From Acidobacteriota bacterium (lineage in GTDB: Bacteria; Acidobacteriota; Terriglobia; Acidiferrales; UBA7541): 64,000 nucleotides of DNA. The notes under the pieces were generated by a model. That model was not told where the DNA came from. It did not search any database and was given only the letters and a program-made list of their open reading frames with translations. The DNA lies in assembly GCA_013289855.1 (NCBI GenBank), contig JABCZD010000016.1:1-64000 (forward strand). The letters are read 5' to 3'. The position numbers and the translations under genes are program-made. Shown here piece by piece: positions 17,200 through 25,766 of this stretch (position 1 is the stretch's first letter; every line of letters begins with the position of its first letter).

Positions 17200-18426
17200 A
17201 TGGCCATCAGCGTCGTAATGCCCGCTCTCGAAATGGCTCAGGAAACTGGCAAGCTCCTCGTGTGGCGAAAAAAAGAAGGTGAGCCCACCGTCAAAGGTGA
17301 ACCACTACTCGAAATCGAAACTGATAAAGCTGTCGTCGAAGTCGAAGCTGCCGCGGACGGAATTCTCGCCGGCGTAATGTCTCGTGAAGGAGACGTGGTG
17401 CCCGTGGGCTCCATAATCGCGTGGATTCTTCAGCCCGGCGAGTCGTTGCCAACTGAAGCAGCGGGTACTGGCAACGCCGCGCCCACCGCTCGCGCGGTTT
17501 CCGCGGCTGCAAGCGTCGCGTCCGCCGCTGCCGCACCATCAGGCTCTTCGTCCACCGCGGCCAACGCCGCAGCAACCGCGAAACTCTCTCCCAAAGCGCG
17601 ACGCCTCGCAAAAGAGCACGGCGTCGACGTCTCCAAAGTAGCGCCCACCGGACCGGACGGCTCGATCACCACCGAAGACATTCTCGCGTTCGTAGCCGCC
17701 GGTACCTCTGCCGCCGCGACGGAGGCAGTGCCCAAAACCGCAAGCGCGGAGCCTCTATCACGAATTGCTCGCATCATGGCCGAGCGCACCACACAGAGCT
17801 GGACCACTGTCCCGCACTTTTTCGTCACCCGAGAGTTCGACGCCACCGCCATCGTGGCGTTGCAGAAAAATTCCGCCGCCGAAAGCGACAAGGTCGGCGC
17901 CGTCCGCCCATCGATCAACGACGTGCTGGTTGCGCTCGTCGCGCGCGCTCTCGCAAAACACCCCCGTCTGAACGCTACCTGGGCCGGCGATAACATTCGC
18001 ACTAATCCGGAAATCAACATCAGCGTCGCGATGGCGGTGCAAGATGGCGTTGTGGGTGCAGTCATACGTAACGCCAACACGATGCCGCTGGGCGAAATCG
18101 CAGCGCAGCGCCGCCAACTCTCCGAGCGTTCCCGCGCCGAAAAGTTGCGCCCTGCCGACATTACCGGCGGCACATTCACGATCAGCAATCTCGGGATGTT
18201 CGATGTCGACTCTTTCACCGCCATCATCACGCCGCCGCAGGCCGCCATTCTCGCGGTCGGAAAAATCGTCGATCGCGTAGTCGCCGTTGACGGTCAGGCA
18301 GTGATCCGGCCCATGCTGAATGTGACGCTTTCCGCTGATCATCGCGTGATAGACGGTGCCCGCGCCGCCGAGTTCCTCAACACCCTTGCCGGCGCAATCC
18401 TCAAGCCCAACGGCTGGCTTGCGTGA
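17200..18426 (+). CDS. Dihydrolipoamide acyltransferase E2 of the 2-oxoacid/acetoin dehydrogenase complex
   Basis: A 408-residue E2 with the classical modular build. The N-terminal lipoyl domain (1-78) has Lys43 in ETDKAVVEV. An Ala/Ser-rich linker (about 85-125) follows, then the peripheral subunit-binding domain (LSPKARRLAKEHGVDVSKV, about 128-165), a second short linker and the catalytic acyltransferase domain (about 185-408) with the active-site motif SADHRVIDGARAAEF near the end. It receives the acyl group from the E1 subunits encoded upstream and passes it to CoA. E3, needed to reoxidise the lipoyl arm, must come from elsewhere in the genome. Confidence 0.92.
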   Translation: MAISVVMPALEMAQETGKLLVWRKKEGEPTVKGEPLLEIETDKAVVEVEAAADGILAGVMSREGDVVPVGSIIAWILQPGESLPTEAAGTGNAAPTARAVSAAASVASAAAAPSGSSSTAANAAATAKLSPKARRLAKEHGVDVSKVAPTGPDGSITTEDILAFVAAGTSAAATEAVPKTASAEPLSRIARIMAERTTQSWTTVPHFFVTREFDATAIVALQKNSAAESDKVGAVRPSINDVLVALVARALAKHPRLNATWAGDNIRTNPEINISVAMAVQDGVVGAVIRNANTMPLGEIAAQRRQLSERSRAEKLRPADITGGTFTISNLGMFDVDSFTAIITPPQAAILAVGKIVDRVVAVDGQAVIRPMLNVTLSADHRVIDGARAAEFLNTLAGAILKPNGWLA

Positions 18427-18493
18427 AACACCCGAAAGCGGCCGGCAAAATCGCTCGCGCAATCATCACCATGTCAAGCGTAACCTCCCCGTC

Positions 18494-19765
18494 ATGACGA
18501 CCGCCACCGTGCCACGAAAAGCTCCGTTCTATTCAAGTATGTCTTTTCAAGTGCTCTTTGCCATCGCGGCCGCCATCCTTCTCGGGTATTTCCGCCCCGC
18601 CACCGCCATAGCCATGAAGCCTCTCGGCGACGGTTTCATCCGCCTAATCACCATGATCATCACGGTGATTATTTTCTGCACCGTGGTCACCGGCATCGCC
18701 GGAATGGAAGATCTGAAAAAAGTTGGCCGCGTCGGCGGAAAAGCGCTCTTGTATTTCGAAGCAGTGTCCACGTTTGCGCTGCTCGTCGGGTTAGTGGTCG
18801 GCAACCTGGTACGCCCCGGCGAAGGCTGGAACGTCAACCCCGCCACGCTCGACGCCAAAGCTATTGCGGACTACGCGGGTCAGGCTAAAGCACAAAGTAT
18901 CGCGGACTTCCTGCTGCACATCGTCCCAACCACGGTTGTGGACGCTTTCGCCAAGGGCGACATTCTTCAGGTCCTGCTGGTCTCCATCCTTTTTGGTTTC
19001 GCGTTATCCGCCGCCGGAGCAAAATGCAAACCACTCATCGACCTAATTGAAGTTCTGAAGAACGCCGTCTTCGGCATTGTAAAAATAATCATGAAGTTTG
19101 CCGCGGTAGGCGCTTTCGGCGCCATGGCTTTCACCGTGGGCAAGTACGGCATCAGCGCCCTCGGTCCGCTGGTCAAATTAATCGGCCTTTTCTATCTCAC
19201 TTGCGTCCTTTTCGTACTCATCGTTTTCGGATTCGTCTGCTGGCTCGCGGGCTTCAGCGTTTTGCAATATCTCCGCTACATCAAAGACGAAATCCTGCTG
19301 GTTATCGCGGTGACTTCTTCAGAAGCCGCGCTGCCCACGCTCATGGAAAAAATGGAAAAGCTGGGCTGCTCGAAAGCACTGGTCGGCCTTGTCGTTCCCA
19401 CCGGCTACACCTTCAACACCGACGGCACCAGCCTGTATATGACACTGGCGGCGCTGTTCGTAGCCCAAGCCACCAATACTCACCTCACCTTCTTGCAGCA
19501 ATTGACTATCTTCGCTGTCGCTACCCTCACTTCCAAAGGCGCCAGTGGCGTGCAGGGCGCGTCTTTCATCGCACTGGTTGGCACGTTGACTGTCGTCCCA
19601 GCCATCCCCGTCGCCGGCATGGCGCTGCTGCTCGGGATCGACCGTTTCATGAGCACCGCCCGCGCTCTCGTCAACATGATCGGCAGTGGCGTGGCCGCGC
19701 TCGTCGTAGCGCGCTGGGAAAAAGAGCTGGACAGCGCAACCTTGCGAAACAATTTAGCTTCATAA
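18494..19765 (+). CDS. Sodium/proton:dicarboxylate (DAACS family) symporter, DctA/GltP-like
   Basis: A 423-residue inner-membrane symporter. The family motifs are clear: the serine-rich hairpin TSSEAALPTLM, the TM7 motif YTFNTDGTSLYMTLAALF and the second hairpin SKGASGVQGASFIALVGTL. About eight hydrophobic segments are visible, starting FQVLFAIAAAILLGYF. The ATG at 18494 is the only sensible start; upstream codons are unlike the family, and the ribosome site is weak. Relatives import succinate, fumarate, malate or glutamate. As the only transporter of the GntR-type operon it probably carries the operon's substrate across the inner membrane after passage through TonB receptor 1 (inference). 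Confidence 0.9.
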   Translation: MTTATVPRKAPFYSSMSFQVLFAIAAAILLGYFRPATAIAMKPLGDGFIRLITMIITVIIFCTVVTGIAGMEDLKKVGRVGGKALLYFEAVSTFALLVGLVVGNLVRPGEGWNVNPATLDAKAIADYAGQAKAQSIADFLLHIVPTTVVDAFAKGDILQVLLVSILFGFALSAAGAKCKPLIDLIEVLKNAVFGIVKIIMKFAAVGAFGAMAFTVGKYGISALGPLVKLIGLFYLTCVLFVLIVFGFVCWLAGFSVLQYLRYIKDEILLVIAVTSSEAALPTLMEKMEKLGCSKALVGLVVPTGYTFNTDGTSLYMTLAALFVAQATNTHLTFLQQLTIFAVATLTSKGASGVQGASFIALVGTLTVVPAIPVAGMALLLGIDRFMSTARALVNMIGSGVAALVVARWEKELDSATLRNNLAS

Positions 19766-19796
19766 TTTGAACCTGCCGGATCAGTTGGAGGATGAC

Positions 19797-20381
19797 ATGC
19801 CGCGACTCAGACCCATCGAGGATTCCGAATGCACGGAAACACAGCGCCTGCTAATCCAAACTGCGCAAGCCAACGGCGCCCCGGATCCATTGTGCGCCAG
19901 GATTTACGCGCGCACCGAGGCTGGCCGGAACTGGCTGCGCACCTGGAATGAATTGCTAAACGGCGGGATTCTCCCGATACCGTTGAAGGAATCCGTGCGT
20001 GTTCTGATCTCCACGAAACACTTCTGCGGCTATTGCTCCACCGTGCGTTCCAACATCGCCAAAGCTCGCGGCCTCACCGAAGAAAAAATTCTCGCCACCA
20101 TGGATTTTGAAAATAGCGCCATGTTCGACGAACGCGAGAAAGCTGCTTTGCGCTTCGCTACCAAATTCAAACAAGGCGACGATGCCATTGATTCCGACGC
20201 CGTGTACGAAGATTTGAAGAAGCATTTCAGCGAAGAGGAAATCATCGAATTGGCGCTGTTGTGCGCGGAAACCGACGGCGTCGGAAAATTTGCTCGCTCA
20301 CTGCAGATGCGTACCTGGGAAGAAGCGTGCGACCTGCAGCCCTTGCTCCGGGCCAGCGCCGGCAGACTCGTGGCGAAGTAA
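19797..20381 (+). CDS. Carboxymuconolactone decarboxylase / AhpD-fold protein
   Basis: A 194-residue all-helical protein of the CMD/AhpD superfamily: LLNGGILPIPLKESVRVLIS and KHFCGYCSTVRSNIAKA form the signature helix pair. The CxxC pair is kept (CGYC), but the His that follows four residues later in peroxidase-active AhpD proteins is Arg, so classical alkylhydroperoxidase chemistry is uncertain. The ATG at 19797 is chosen because GGAGG ends 5 bp before it; a TTG 30 bp upstream also reads in frame. It lies 31 bp after the transporter and is probably the last enzyme gene of the operon. A role in lactone or beta-keto-acid chemistry is possible but unproven. Confidence 0.82.
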   Translation: MPRLRPIEDSECTETQRLLIQTAQANGAPDPLCARIYARTEAGRNWLRTWNELLNGGILPIPLKESVRVLISTKHFCGYCSTVRSNIAKARGLTEEKILATMDFENSAMFDEREKAALRFATKFKQGDDAIDSDAVYEDLKKHFSEEEIIELALLCAETDGVGKFARSLQMRTWEEACDLQPLLRASAGRLVAK

Positions 20382-20505
20382 AAATTTGCCCGGATCTTCC
20401 TTGTAATACCCTCGTTTATCGTTTAGTCCGCTCGCACTTCACACTCCCGGTAAACGCGCACGGACCACGTATACTGGCGACTCACGTGCCTCGGGGGAAT
20501 CGTTC

Positions 20506-21405
20506 ATGAAGAAATTGCGAGTCGTGGTGTCTCTGCCGAATGACAACGCCTATCAGCACGAACAAGGCATTGTGGCAAAGTCCACGGGAGAGAGACTCGG
20601 CTTCGATCTGCAGATCATGAACGCCAAGGACGATTCCATAACCCAGAGCCAGCAGCTGCTGGAAATCATCCAATCGCGTTCTGCAACGCCGCCTGATGCA
20701 TTACTAGTCGAACCTGTTACGGCCACGGGACTTCCCCGCGTCGCAGAGGCTGCGGTCGCACGGGGCATCGGGTGGGTCATCAGCAACAGCGATGTCGACT
20801 ACGTAAAGCAACTCCGCAAAAGCCCCCAAGTGCCCGTGTTTACCGTGACCCAGGGCCAATATGAAATTGGCCGGCTGCAAGGCCGGCAGCTGGCCGCGCT
20901 TCGGCCTCAAGGAGGATCGATCTTATACATTGAGGGTCCCAGTATGAGTTCCGTGGCGGTTCAACGGCGCGAAGGTATGGCAAGTGCCAAGCCGAAGAAC
21001 GTGCAGGTCACCACGCTTCGCAGCAAGTGGAGTGAAATAAGCGCGTATCAAAGTGCTGTCGCTTGGCTCAAGCTGGCGACCTCTCGCGCCGAAAGATTTG
21101 ATTTGGTCGCCGGCCAGACTCACGAGCTTGCGCTAGGGGCCAGAAAGGCGCTGCAAGGTATCGACGATCAAGAGCAGAGGCAAAAGTGGCTCGCCATGCC
21201 TTTCATCGGCATCGGTATTTCCAGTCAGGTGAAGCCTCTCGTCGACAGCCGCGTCCTGACCGCCGCGGTGATCACCTCCGTCACCATGGAACTAGCATTG
21301 AAAATATTGCTTCGCGCGCTTGAGACAAAAACTCAGCCTCCCGAATGCAGCATCGTCGACGCCTCATCCCTCCCTGATCTGGAAAAGCTGGCTATCACGA
21401 AATAG
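20506..21405 (+). CDS. Periplasmic-binding-protein-fold (ribose/LacI type 1) protein without signal peptide
   Basis: A 299-residue two-lobed Peripla_BP_4-type protein: LRVVVSLPNDNAYQHEQG, PDALLVEPVTATGLPRVAEAAVARGIGWV, QGQYEIGRLQGRQLAALRP and TAAVITSVTMELALKIL follow the RbsB/LacI core pattern. It starts MKKLRVVVSLPN with no signal peptide or lipobox and has no DNA-binding domain, so it should stay in the cytoplasm as a soluble ligand sensor. No ABC permease or ATPase is next to it. It follows the preceding gene by 124 bp with a possible TATACT -10 box between them, so it may be separately expressed. Function unknown. Confidence 0.8.
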   Translation: MKKLRVVVSLPNDNAYQHEQGIVAKSTGERLGFDLQIMNAKDDSITQSQQLLEIIQSRSATPPDALLVEPVTATGLPRVAEAAVARGIGWVISNSDVDYVKQLRKSPQVPVFTVTQGQYEIGRLQGRQLAALRPQGGSILYIEGPSMSSVAVQRREGMASAKPKNVQVTTLRSKWSEISAYQSAVAWLKLATSRAERFDLVAGQTHELALGARKALQGIDDQEQRQKWLAMPFIGIGISSQVKPLVDSRVLTAAVITSVTMELALKILLRALETKTQPPECSIVDASSLPDLEKLAITK

Positions 21406-21674
21406 TGCGCCACGCAGGTTGAAAACCGCATAGAGAAAAGGCAGCTGCTGTGGGACTTGGCGACTTCTGGCTGCGGCCCGCCAACTAAAGCGTCACCAAC
21501 AAGTATTCGGAGCAGTTGAAGCAGGATGTGGCATGGCGAAAGCAGAGGCTAAGCGTATCGGCTTGCGCGCTTCTTTGGATGCAAAACCTCTAGCTGAGCA
21601 ACTTGGGCAACCAAAGGCGAAGAAAGCGCAAAGTAAAAAACCAGCCTAACGTATTGATGGATTAAAGATTAAGT
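21406..21674. other. Intergenic stretch with a possible 38-residue ORF
   Basis: About 270 bp. One short plus-strand frame (21533-21649) would give MAKAEAKRIGLRASLDAKPL and end in a Lys/Ala-rich AKKAQSKKPA. There is no convincing ribosome site, and the frame is open upstream to about 21434, so it may be the tail of a decayed gene rather than a real small protein. Confidence 0.25.
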
Positions 21675-21749
21675 TGGCTCCCCGGGCTAGATTCGAACTA
21701 GCAACCCTTCGGTTAACAGCCGAATGCTCTACCATTGAGCTACCGGGGA
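21675..21749 (-). tRNA. tRNA-Asn (GTT), CCA encoded
   Basis: Read on the minus strand this folds as a standard cloverleaf: acceptor TCCCCGG pairing CCGGGGA (21743-21749 with 21679-21685), D-loop GCTCAATGGTAGAGC, anticodon loop CTGTTAA with anticodon GTT at 21715-21717, and T-loop GTTCGAATC. The discriminator G is followed by a genomically encoded CCA. It is a single-copy tRNA locus here with no sign of integrated elements at its 3' end. Confidence 0.96.
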
Positions 21750-21786
21750 ATCGCAGACAGAGGTGATCCTCTGATGTGGTCTGAAC

Positions 21787-21816
21787 AGTCTAGCGAACGG
21801 TGCAAGACAGTGTCAA
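21787..21816 (-). promoter_or_regulatory. Promoter of tRNA-Asn
   Basis: Minus strand: -35 TTGACA (21811-21816), an 18-bp spacer and -10 TAGACT (21787-21792). The -10 ends 38 bp before the tRNA 5' end. It is a near-consensus sigma-70 promoter in the right place for the tRNA. Confidence 0.6.
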
Positions 21817-21990
21817 CGCGGCGAACTTTCCCACCAAGCGATTCCGTCGTTGATCCGATGCATGGCTCGTCTCTCCCGCTCGCAACGTCCCGCGGGCCTC
21901 GGCGGGATTTCTGTTATTCTGGATTGCTGTGAAGTTTACAAAAATCCGTTCTGCCGCGGCAGCAGGCCAACCCTGAAAGGAATTTCGATC

Positions 21991-23118
21991 GTGATTTCAC
22001 CTTCTGTGGCAACCAAGACCGGCGTCACTGCAAAGCGCGCCTTTAACTTCAACGCCGGACCCGGCGCTCTGCCCCTCCCCGTGCTAGAGCGCATCCGCGA
22101 AGAACTGCTCGATTGGCGCGGCAGCGGCATGTCCGTGATGGAAATGAGTCACCGCTCCAAGGAATTCGAAGGCATCATCGCAGACGCCGAACAGCGTTTG
22201 CGCGGCCTCCTCGGCATTTCCGAAGACTACGCCGTCCTCTTCCTGCAAGGCGGGGGCAGCATGCAATTCACCATGGCGCCGATGAATTTGTGCCTACCGG
22301 GCAAACCGGTGGACGTCCTTCACACCGGCATGTGGACCGCTAAAGTCATCGCCGAACTAAAGAAAGGCATCCCCCACCACATCGCGGCGTCCACCGAACC
22401 GGAAAAATTCACTCGCGTCCCGCGCACCGACGAAATAAAGTTTTCGCCCGAAGCCTCGTACGTGCACATCTGCAGCAACAACACCATCGAAGGAACGCAG
22501 TGGCACGATATGCCGCATGCCGGTAGCGCGCCGCTTGTTGCCGATATGTCTTCCGACATCGCTTCCCGCGCCATCGACGTAAACAAATTTGGCGTCATCT
22601 ATGCCGGCGCACAAAAAAATCTCGGCCCTTCTGGAACCACCATCGTAATCATTCGCAAACACCTCGCCGAGCGCGCCGACAAGAACCTGCCAACGCTCCT
22701 GCAATACCGCACCCACATCAAGGAAAAATCCCTCTACCACACCCCTCCTACCTTCGCGATTTACATCGTCGGACTGGTCCTCGAGTGGCTCGAATCCTCC
22801 GGCGGCATCGCCGCAATGGAACAACGCAACAACACCAAAGCCAAGCTTCTGTACGACCTGCTCGACGAAGGGAAATTTTATTCCGGCCCGGTCGAAAAAT
22901 CTTCGCGCTCCAAAATGAACGTGGTTTTTCGCGTCGCGGGCGGCGATGAAGCCATCGAAAAGGAATTCGCCAAGCAAGCCGAAGCCGCCGGACTCGTCGG
23001 CACGCCAGGCCATCGTTCCGTCGGCGGCATGCGCGTCTCCCTCTACAACGCTGTAACCCTTGAAGCCGTCGAGGCGCTAACCAGCTTCATGCGCGAATTT
23101 CAGCGCACCCGCGGCTAG
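21991..23118 (+). CDS. serC: Phosphoserine aminotransferase
   Basis: A 375-residue class V aminotransferase. It opens with the SerC signature FNFNAGPGALPLPVLERI, then GMSVMEMSHRSKEF, LFLQGGGSMQFTMAPMNL, and the PLP lysine in YAGAQKNLGPSG. It ends with TPGHRSVGGMRVSLYNAV, which supplies the phosphate-binding H-R motif. It converts 3-phosphohydroxypyruvate and glutamate to phosphoserine for serine synthesis (and the equivalent step of pyridoxal phosphate synthesis where PdxB is present). The GTG at 21991 with AAAGGA before it gives the normal length; the frame continues upstream to 21850 without family similarity. It is monocistronic, ending at a strong terminator 19 bp downstream. The DUF1015 gene often found next to serC lies at 55441 here. 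Confidence 0.93.
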   Translation: MISPSVATKTGVTAKRAFNFNAGPGALPLPVLERIREELLDWRGSGMSVMEMSHRSKEFEGIIADAEQRLRGLLGISEDYAVLFLQGGGSMQFTMAPMNLCLPGKPVDVLHTGMWTAKVIAELKKGIPHHIAASTEPEKFTRVPRTDEIKFSPEASYVHICSNNTIEGTQWHDMPHAGSAPLVADMSSDIASRAIDVNKFGVIYAGAQKNLGPSGTTIVIIRKHLAERADKNLPTLLQYRTHIKEKSLYHTPPTFAIYIVGLVLEWLESSGGIAAMEQRNNTKAKLLYDLLDEGKFYSGPVEKSSRSKMNVVFRVAGGDEAIEKEFAKQAEAAGLVGTPGHRSVGGMRVSLYNAVTLEAVEALTSFMREFQRTRG

Positions 23119-23131
23119 CCATAACGCGCAC

Positions 23132-23174
23132 AAAAAAATAACGGACAAGCAGTTGTGCTTGCCCGTTATTTTTT
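23132..23174. terminator. Bidirectional Rho-independent terminator (serC / pirin)
   Basis: A 15-nt-arm hairpin (23137-23151 with 23156-23170; one A-C mismatch; loop GTTG), with a T-run after it on the plus strand and an A-run (23132-23138) before it. It can end serC from the left and, on the minus strand, the pirin transcript from the right. Confidence 0.9.
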
Positions 23175-23276
23175 CCCTCAACGACTCGCCGTCGTCGCGG
23201 TCCATGGGGGGGCGCCCCGACCGGGTCGAGGCGCCGCAGCTTGCCCAGGCGTATGAAGTGGCATCGCCTCGAGGGT

Positions 23277-23975
23277 TCATGGCAGGTCAAACAGCAGCAC
23301 CTCCGCATCCTTCACGCCCGCCAGTTCCAGCGACTTTTCCGACGAAACCGCCGCGCCGTCTCCCTCTTCGAGCTTCTTACCGTTCAACGTAACGCTGCCC
23401 CGCGCCACCTGAATGTACGCGTGACGTTCCGGCTGCAATTCGTGCCGCACCACGTCACCCGGGCTCAGCAGCGTCGCATACAACTCATTGTCTTGCCGGA
23501 TTTTCACCGACCCATCCCGCCCGTCTGGCGAAGCCACCAGCCGCAGCTTCCCTCGCTTCTCCTCCTCGGAGAAAGTTTTCTGGTCGTACGCCGGCTGCAA
23601 TCCTTTAGCCTGCGGAAACATCCAGATCTGCAACAAGCGCAGCGGTTCCGTCTTCGACGGATTGAACTCGCTGTGCGTCACGCCCTTTCCCGCGCTCATG
23701 TACTGCACGTCTCCCGGACGAATCACCGAGCCGTTCCCCATGCTGTCGCGATGTTCCAGCCCGCCTTCCAGCACATACGTCACGATCTCCATGTCGCGAT
23801 GCGGATGTTCCGGAAAGCCCGCCCCCGGCGCCACCCGATCGTCATTCAGCACCCGCAGGGTGCGGAATTGCACGTGCTGCGGATCAAAGTAATCCGCGAA
23901 CGAAAATGTAAAGTGCGTGTCCAGCCAGCCGTGGTTAAAGTGTCCGCGGTCGGCGCTCTTGCGAATGGTAATCAT
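23277..23975 (-). CDS. Pirin-family bicupin protein (YhhW/quercetinase-like)
   Basis: A 232-residue pirin. The N-terminal cupin holds the metal motif in HPHRDMEIVTYVLEGGLEHRDS (the HxH and E/H ligands) and the signature MSAGKGVTHSEFN. A second, degenerate cupin follows (ELQPERHAYIQVARGSVTLNG). Relatives bind Fe or Ni and act as quercetin 2,3-dioxygenases or redox sensors. The ATG at 23975 (MITIRKSADRGHF) has GGAGG 8 bp upstream and is preferred over the 11-codon extension. It has its own near-consensus promoter and ends at the bidirectional terminator shared with serC. Confidence 0.9.
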   Translation of the reverse strand: MITIRKSADRGHFNHGWLDTHFTFSFADYFDPQHVQFRTLRVLNDDRVAPGAGFPEHPHRDMEIVTYVLEGGLEHRDSMGNGSVIRPGDVQYMSAGKGVTHSEFNPSKTEPLRLLQIWMFPQAKGLQPAYDQKTFSEEEKRGKLRLVASPDGRDGSVKIRQDNELYATLLSPGDVVRHELQPERHAYIQVARGSVTLNGKKLEEGDGAAVSSEKSLELAGVKDAEVLLFDLP

Positions 23976-23999
23976 CCATAGCCTCCAAACTTCTCGACC

Positions 24000-24028
24000 A
24001 TAATACATGTTATAACGACTATTGTCAA
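24000..24028 (-). promoter_or_regulatory. Promoter of the pirin gene, with palindrome
   Basis: Minus strand: -35 TTGACA (24023-24028), a 17-bp spacer and -10 TATTAT (24000-24005), 24 bp before the pirin ATG. The spacer contains the perfect palindrome GTTATAAC (24009-24016), which could be a repressor site. Confidence 0.6.
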
Positions 24029-24030
24029 GA

Positions 24031-24240
24031 GGTCTATTTCTCCTCCAGGCTTTATACCCACACCGGGCCTCACAGGCTGCGGAACCCTCTTGACCGGCTT
24101 TACAGGCCGAGGAAAAACTCTCTGTTTTGTGGGTCGGAGCTTTAAAGCTCCAACATTAAGTGCTTGGCTACCAATGCGCTTTAGCGCCTGAGGAACTGCC
24201 TTTGCCCTTTGCCCCTGTCTCTTTAGCCCCAGCCCCATAC
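24031..24240. repeat. Cluster of short palindromic (REP-like) units
   Basis: This gene-free stretch holds several short inverted repeats with a CTTTA-type centre: GGAGCTTTAAAGCTCC (perfect, 24136-24151), GCGCTTTAGCGC (about 24177-24188) and CGGCTTTACAGGCCG, with recurring GAGGAA flanks (GCGGAACC, GAGGAAAAACTC, GAGGAACTGCC). Dispersed palindromes of this style are common between Acidobacterial genes. Similar CTTCAG-centred hairpins lie at 26705-26720 and 26782-26799. Confidence 0.6.
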
Positions 24241-24380
24241 GGCCCGCTCGGCGCGGCTTCGTCCCCCGTCACTCCGCTTTGCACGCAAATCCTGTCCCTG
24301 CGGACATTTCCGGCCACCGCGCCTTTGGTGTAGAGTAGGAAAGATTTTCAATATTGCTTGTTTCCTTTCGAGGTTCGACC

Positions 24381-25739
24381 ATGGATTCCGCTTCGCCGTC
24401 CGCCACCCAGCTCAAAAAATCAGACGACCCGGTGGCCGCGCGCCAAAGCCTCACCGTCACCGACAACCGCACCGGCAAAAGTTACGAACTTCCCATCACC
24501 AACGGCGCCATTCGCGCCAGCGACCTTCGCCAGATCAAACTCGATCCGGCTGATTTCGGCATGATGAGCTACGACCCCTCGTTCAACAACACCGCTTCGT
24601 GCATCAGCCGTGTCACCTACATCGACGGCGACGCCGGCATTTTGCGCTATCGCGGTTACCCCATCGAAGAACTCGCGGAAAAAAGCACCTATCTCGAAAC
24701 CGCCTACCTCCTCTTGCACGGTGAGCTGCCCACCGCCACGCAATTAAAAGATTGGACCAACCACATCTCGCACCACACCTTCATCCACGAAAGCATCAAA
24801 AAGTTCCTCGACGGCTTCCACTACGACGCTCACCCAATGGGCATGATGATTTCCGCGGTTGCGGCGCTTTCCACCTTCTACCACGACGCCAAAGACATTT
24901 TCAGCGCCGAATCACGCCAGCTGCAGACCTACCGCATGATCGGCAAGATGCCCACCATCGCCGCTTTTTCCTATCGCCACTCTCTCGGCATGCCGTTCGT
25001 TTATCCCGACAGCGAGCTGGGCTATCCTGGAAATTTGCTGAACATGCTCTTCGGAACCACCGGCGTGCGTTACCGCCCCAATCCCACCCTCGAGCATGCC
25101 CTGGACGTACTGTTCATCCTGCACGCCGATCACGAACAAAACTGTTCCGCCAACACCATTCGTGGCGTTGGCAGCTCCCACGTCGACCCTTACTCCGCCA
25201 CCGCCGCCGCCATCGCCGCGCTCTACGGTCCGCTGCACGGCGGAGCCAACGAAGAAGCGCTGCACATGCTGCACGAGATCGGTTCCGTGCAAAAAGTCCC
25301 AGACTTCATCCGCCGCGTCAAAGCCGGCGAAACCAAGCTCATGGGCTTCGGCCATCGCGTCTACAAAAATTACGACCCCCGCGCGCGCATCATCAAGCGC
25401 GTGGCCTACGAAGTCTTTGATTTAATGGGGAAAAACCCGCTGCTCGAAATCGCTCTCGAGTGCGAGCGCATCGCTCTCGAAGACGATTATTTCGTGAAGC
25501 GCAAGCTCTATCCCAACGTCGACTTCTATACCGGCCTGATCTACCAGTCCATGGGCTTCCCCATGTCCATGTTCCCGGTGCTATTCGCTATCCCGCGCAC
25601 TTCCGGCTGGCTCGCCCAGTGGCAAGAGATGCTGCTGGACCCGGAACAAAAAATCGCCCGCCCGCGCCAAATTTATCTCGGCTACGACACGCGCCACTAC
25701 CAGACCATCGACCAGCGCAAAGATGCCCCGGGCGCTTGA
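24381..25739 (+). CDS. gltA: Citrate synthase
   Basis: A 452-residue hexameric-type citrate synthase. The N-terminal region carries FGMMSYDPSFNNTASCIS and YRGYPIEELAEKS. The catalytic His lies in the HADHEQNCS segment and the second His in LMGFGHRVYKNYDPRA; the Asp lies in NVDFYTGLIYQSMGFP, followed by FAIPRTSGWLAQW. It condenses oxaloacetate with acetyl-CoA. The ATG at 24381 is preferred to the in-frame TTG at 24354 because GAGG precedes it and MDSAS is a plausible N-terminus. No other TCA cycle gene is adjacent. Confidence 0.94.
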   Translation: MDSASPSATQLKKSDDPVAARQSLTVTDNRTGKSYELPITNGAIRASDLRQIKLDPADFGMMSYDPSFNNTASCISRVTYIDGDAGILRYRGYPIEELAEKSTYLETAYLLLHGELPTATQLKDWTNHISHHTFIHESIKKFLDGFHYDAHPMGMMISAVAALSTFYHDAKDIFSAESRQLQTYRMIGKMPTIAAFSYRHSLGMPFVYPDSELGYPGNLLNMLFGTTGVRYRPNPTLEHALDVLFILHADHEQNCSANTIRGVGSSHVDPYSATAAAIAALYGPLHGGANEEALHMLHEIGSVQKVPDFIRRVKAGETKLMGFGHRVYKNYDPRARIIKRVAYEVFDLMGKNPLLEIALECERIALEDDYFVKRKLYPNVDFYTGLIYQSMGFPMSMFPVLFAIPRTSGWLAQWQEMLLDPEQKIARPRQIYLGYDTRHYQTIDQRKDAPGA

Positions 25740-25766
25740 TTCACAGCGCATAAAGTTTCGGCTTTT

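Noticed and set aside
12180..20381. Firm call as an acetoin-catabolism (aco) operon
   Set aside because: The E1 alpha resembles AcoA, but no AcoR, E3 or other aco genes are present, and the M24 and beta-hydroxyacid dehydrogenase genes are foreign to aco operons.
23175..23276. GC palindrome around GGGGCGCCCC as a possible regulatory site
   Set aside because: It is short, lies between two convergent genes beyond a good terminator, and is expected by chance in such GC-rich sequence.
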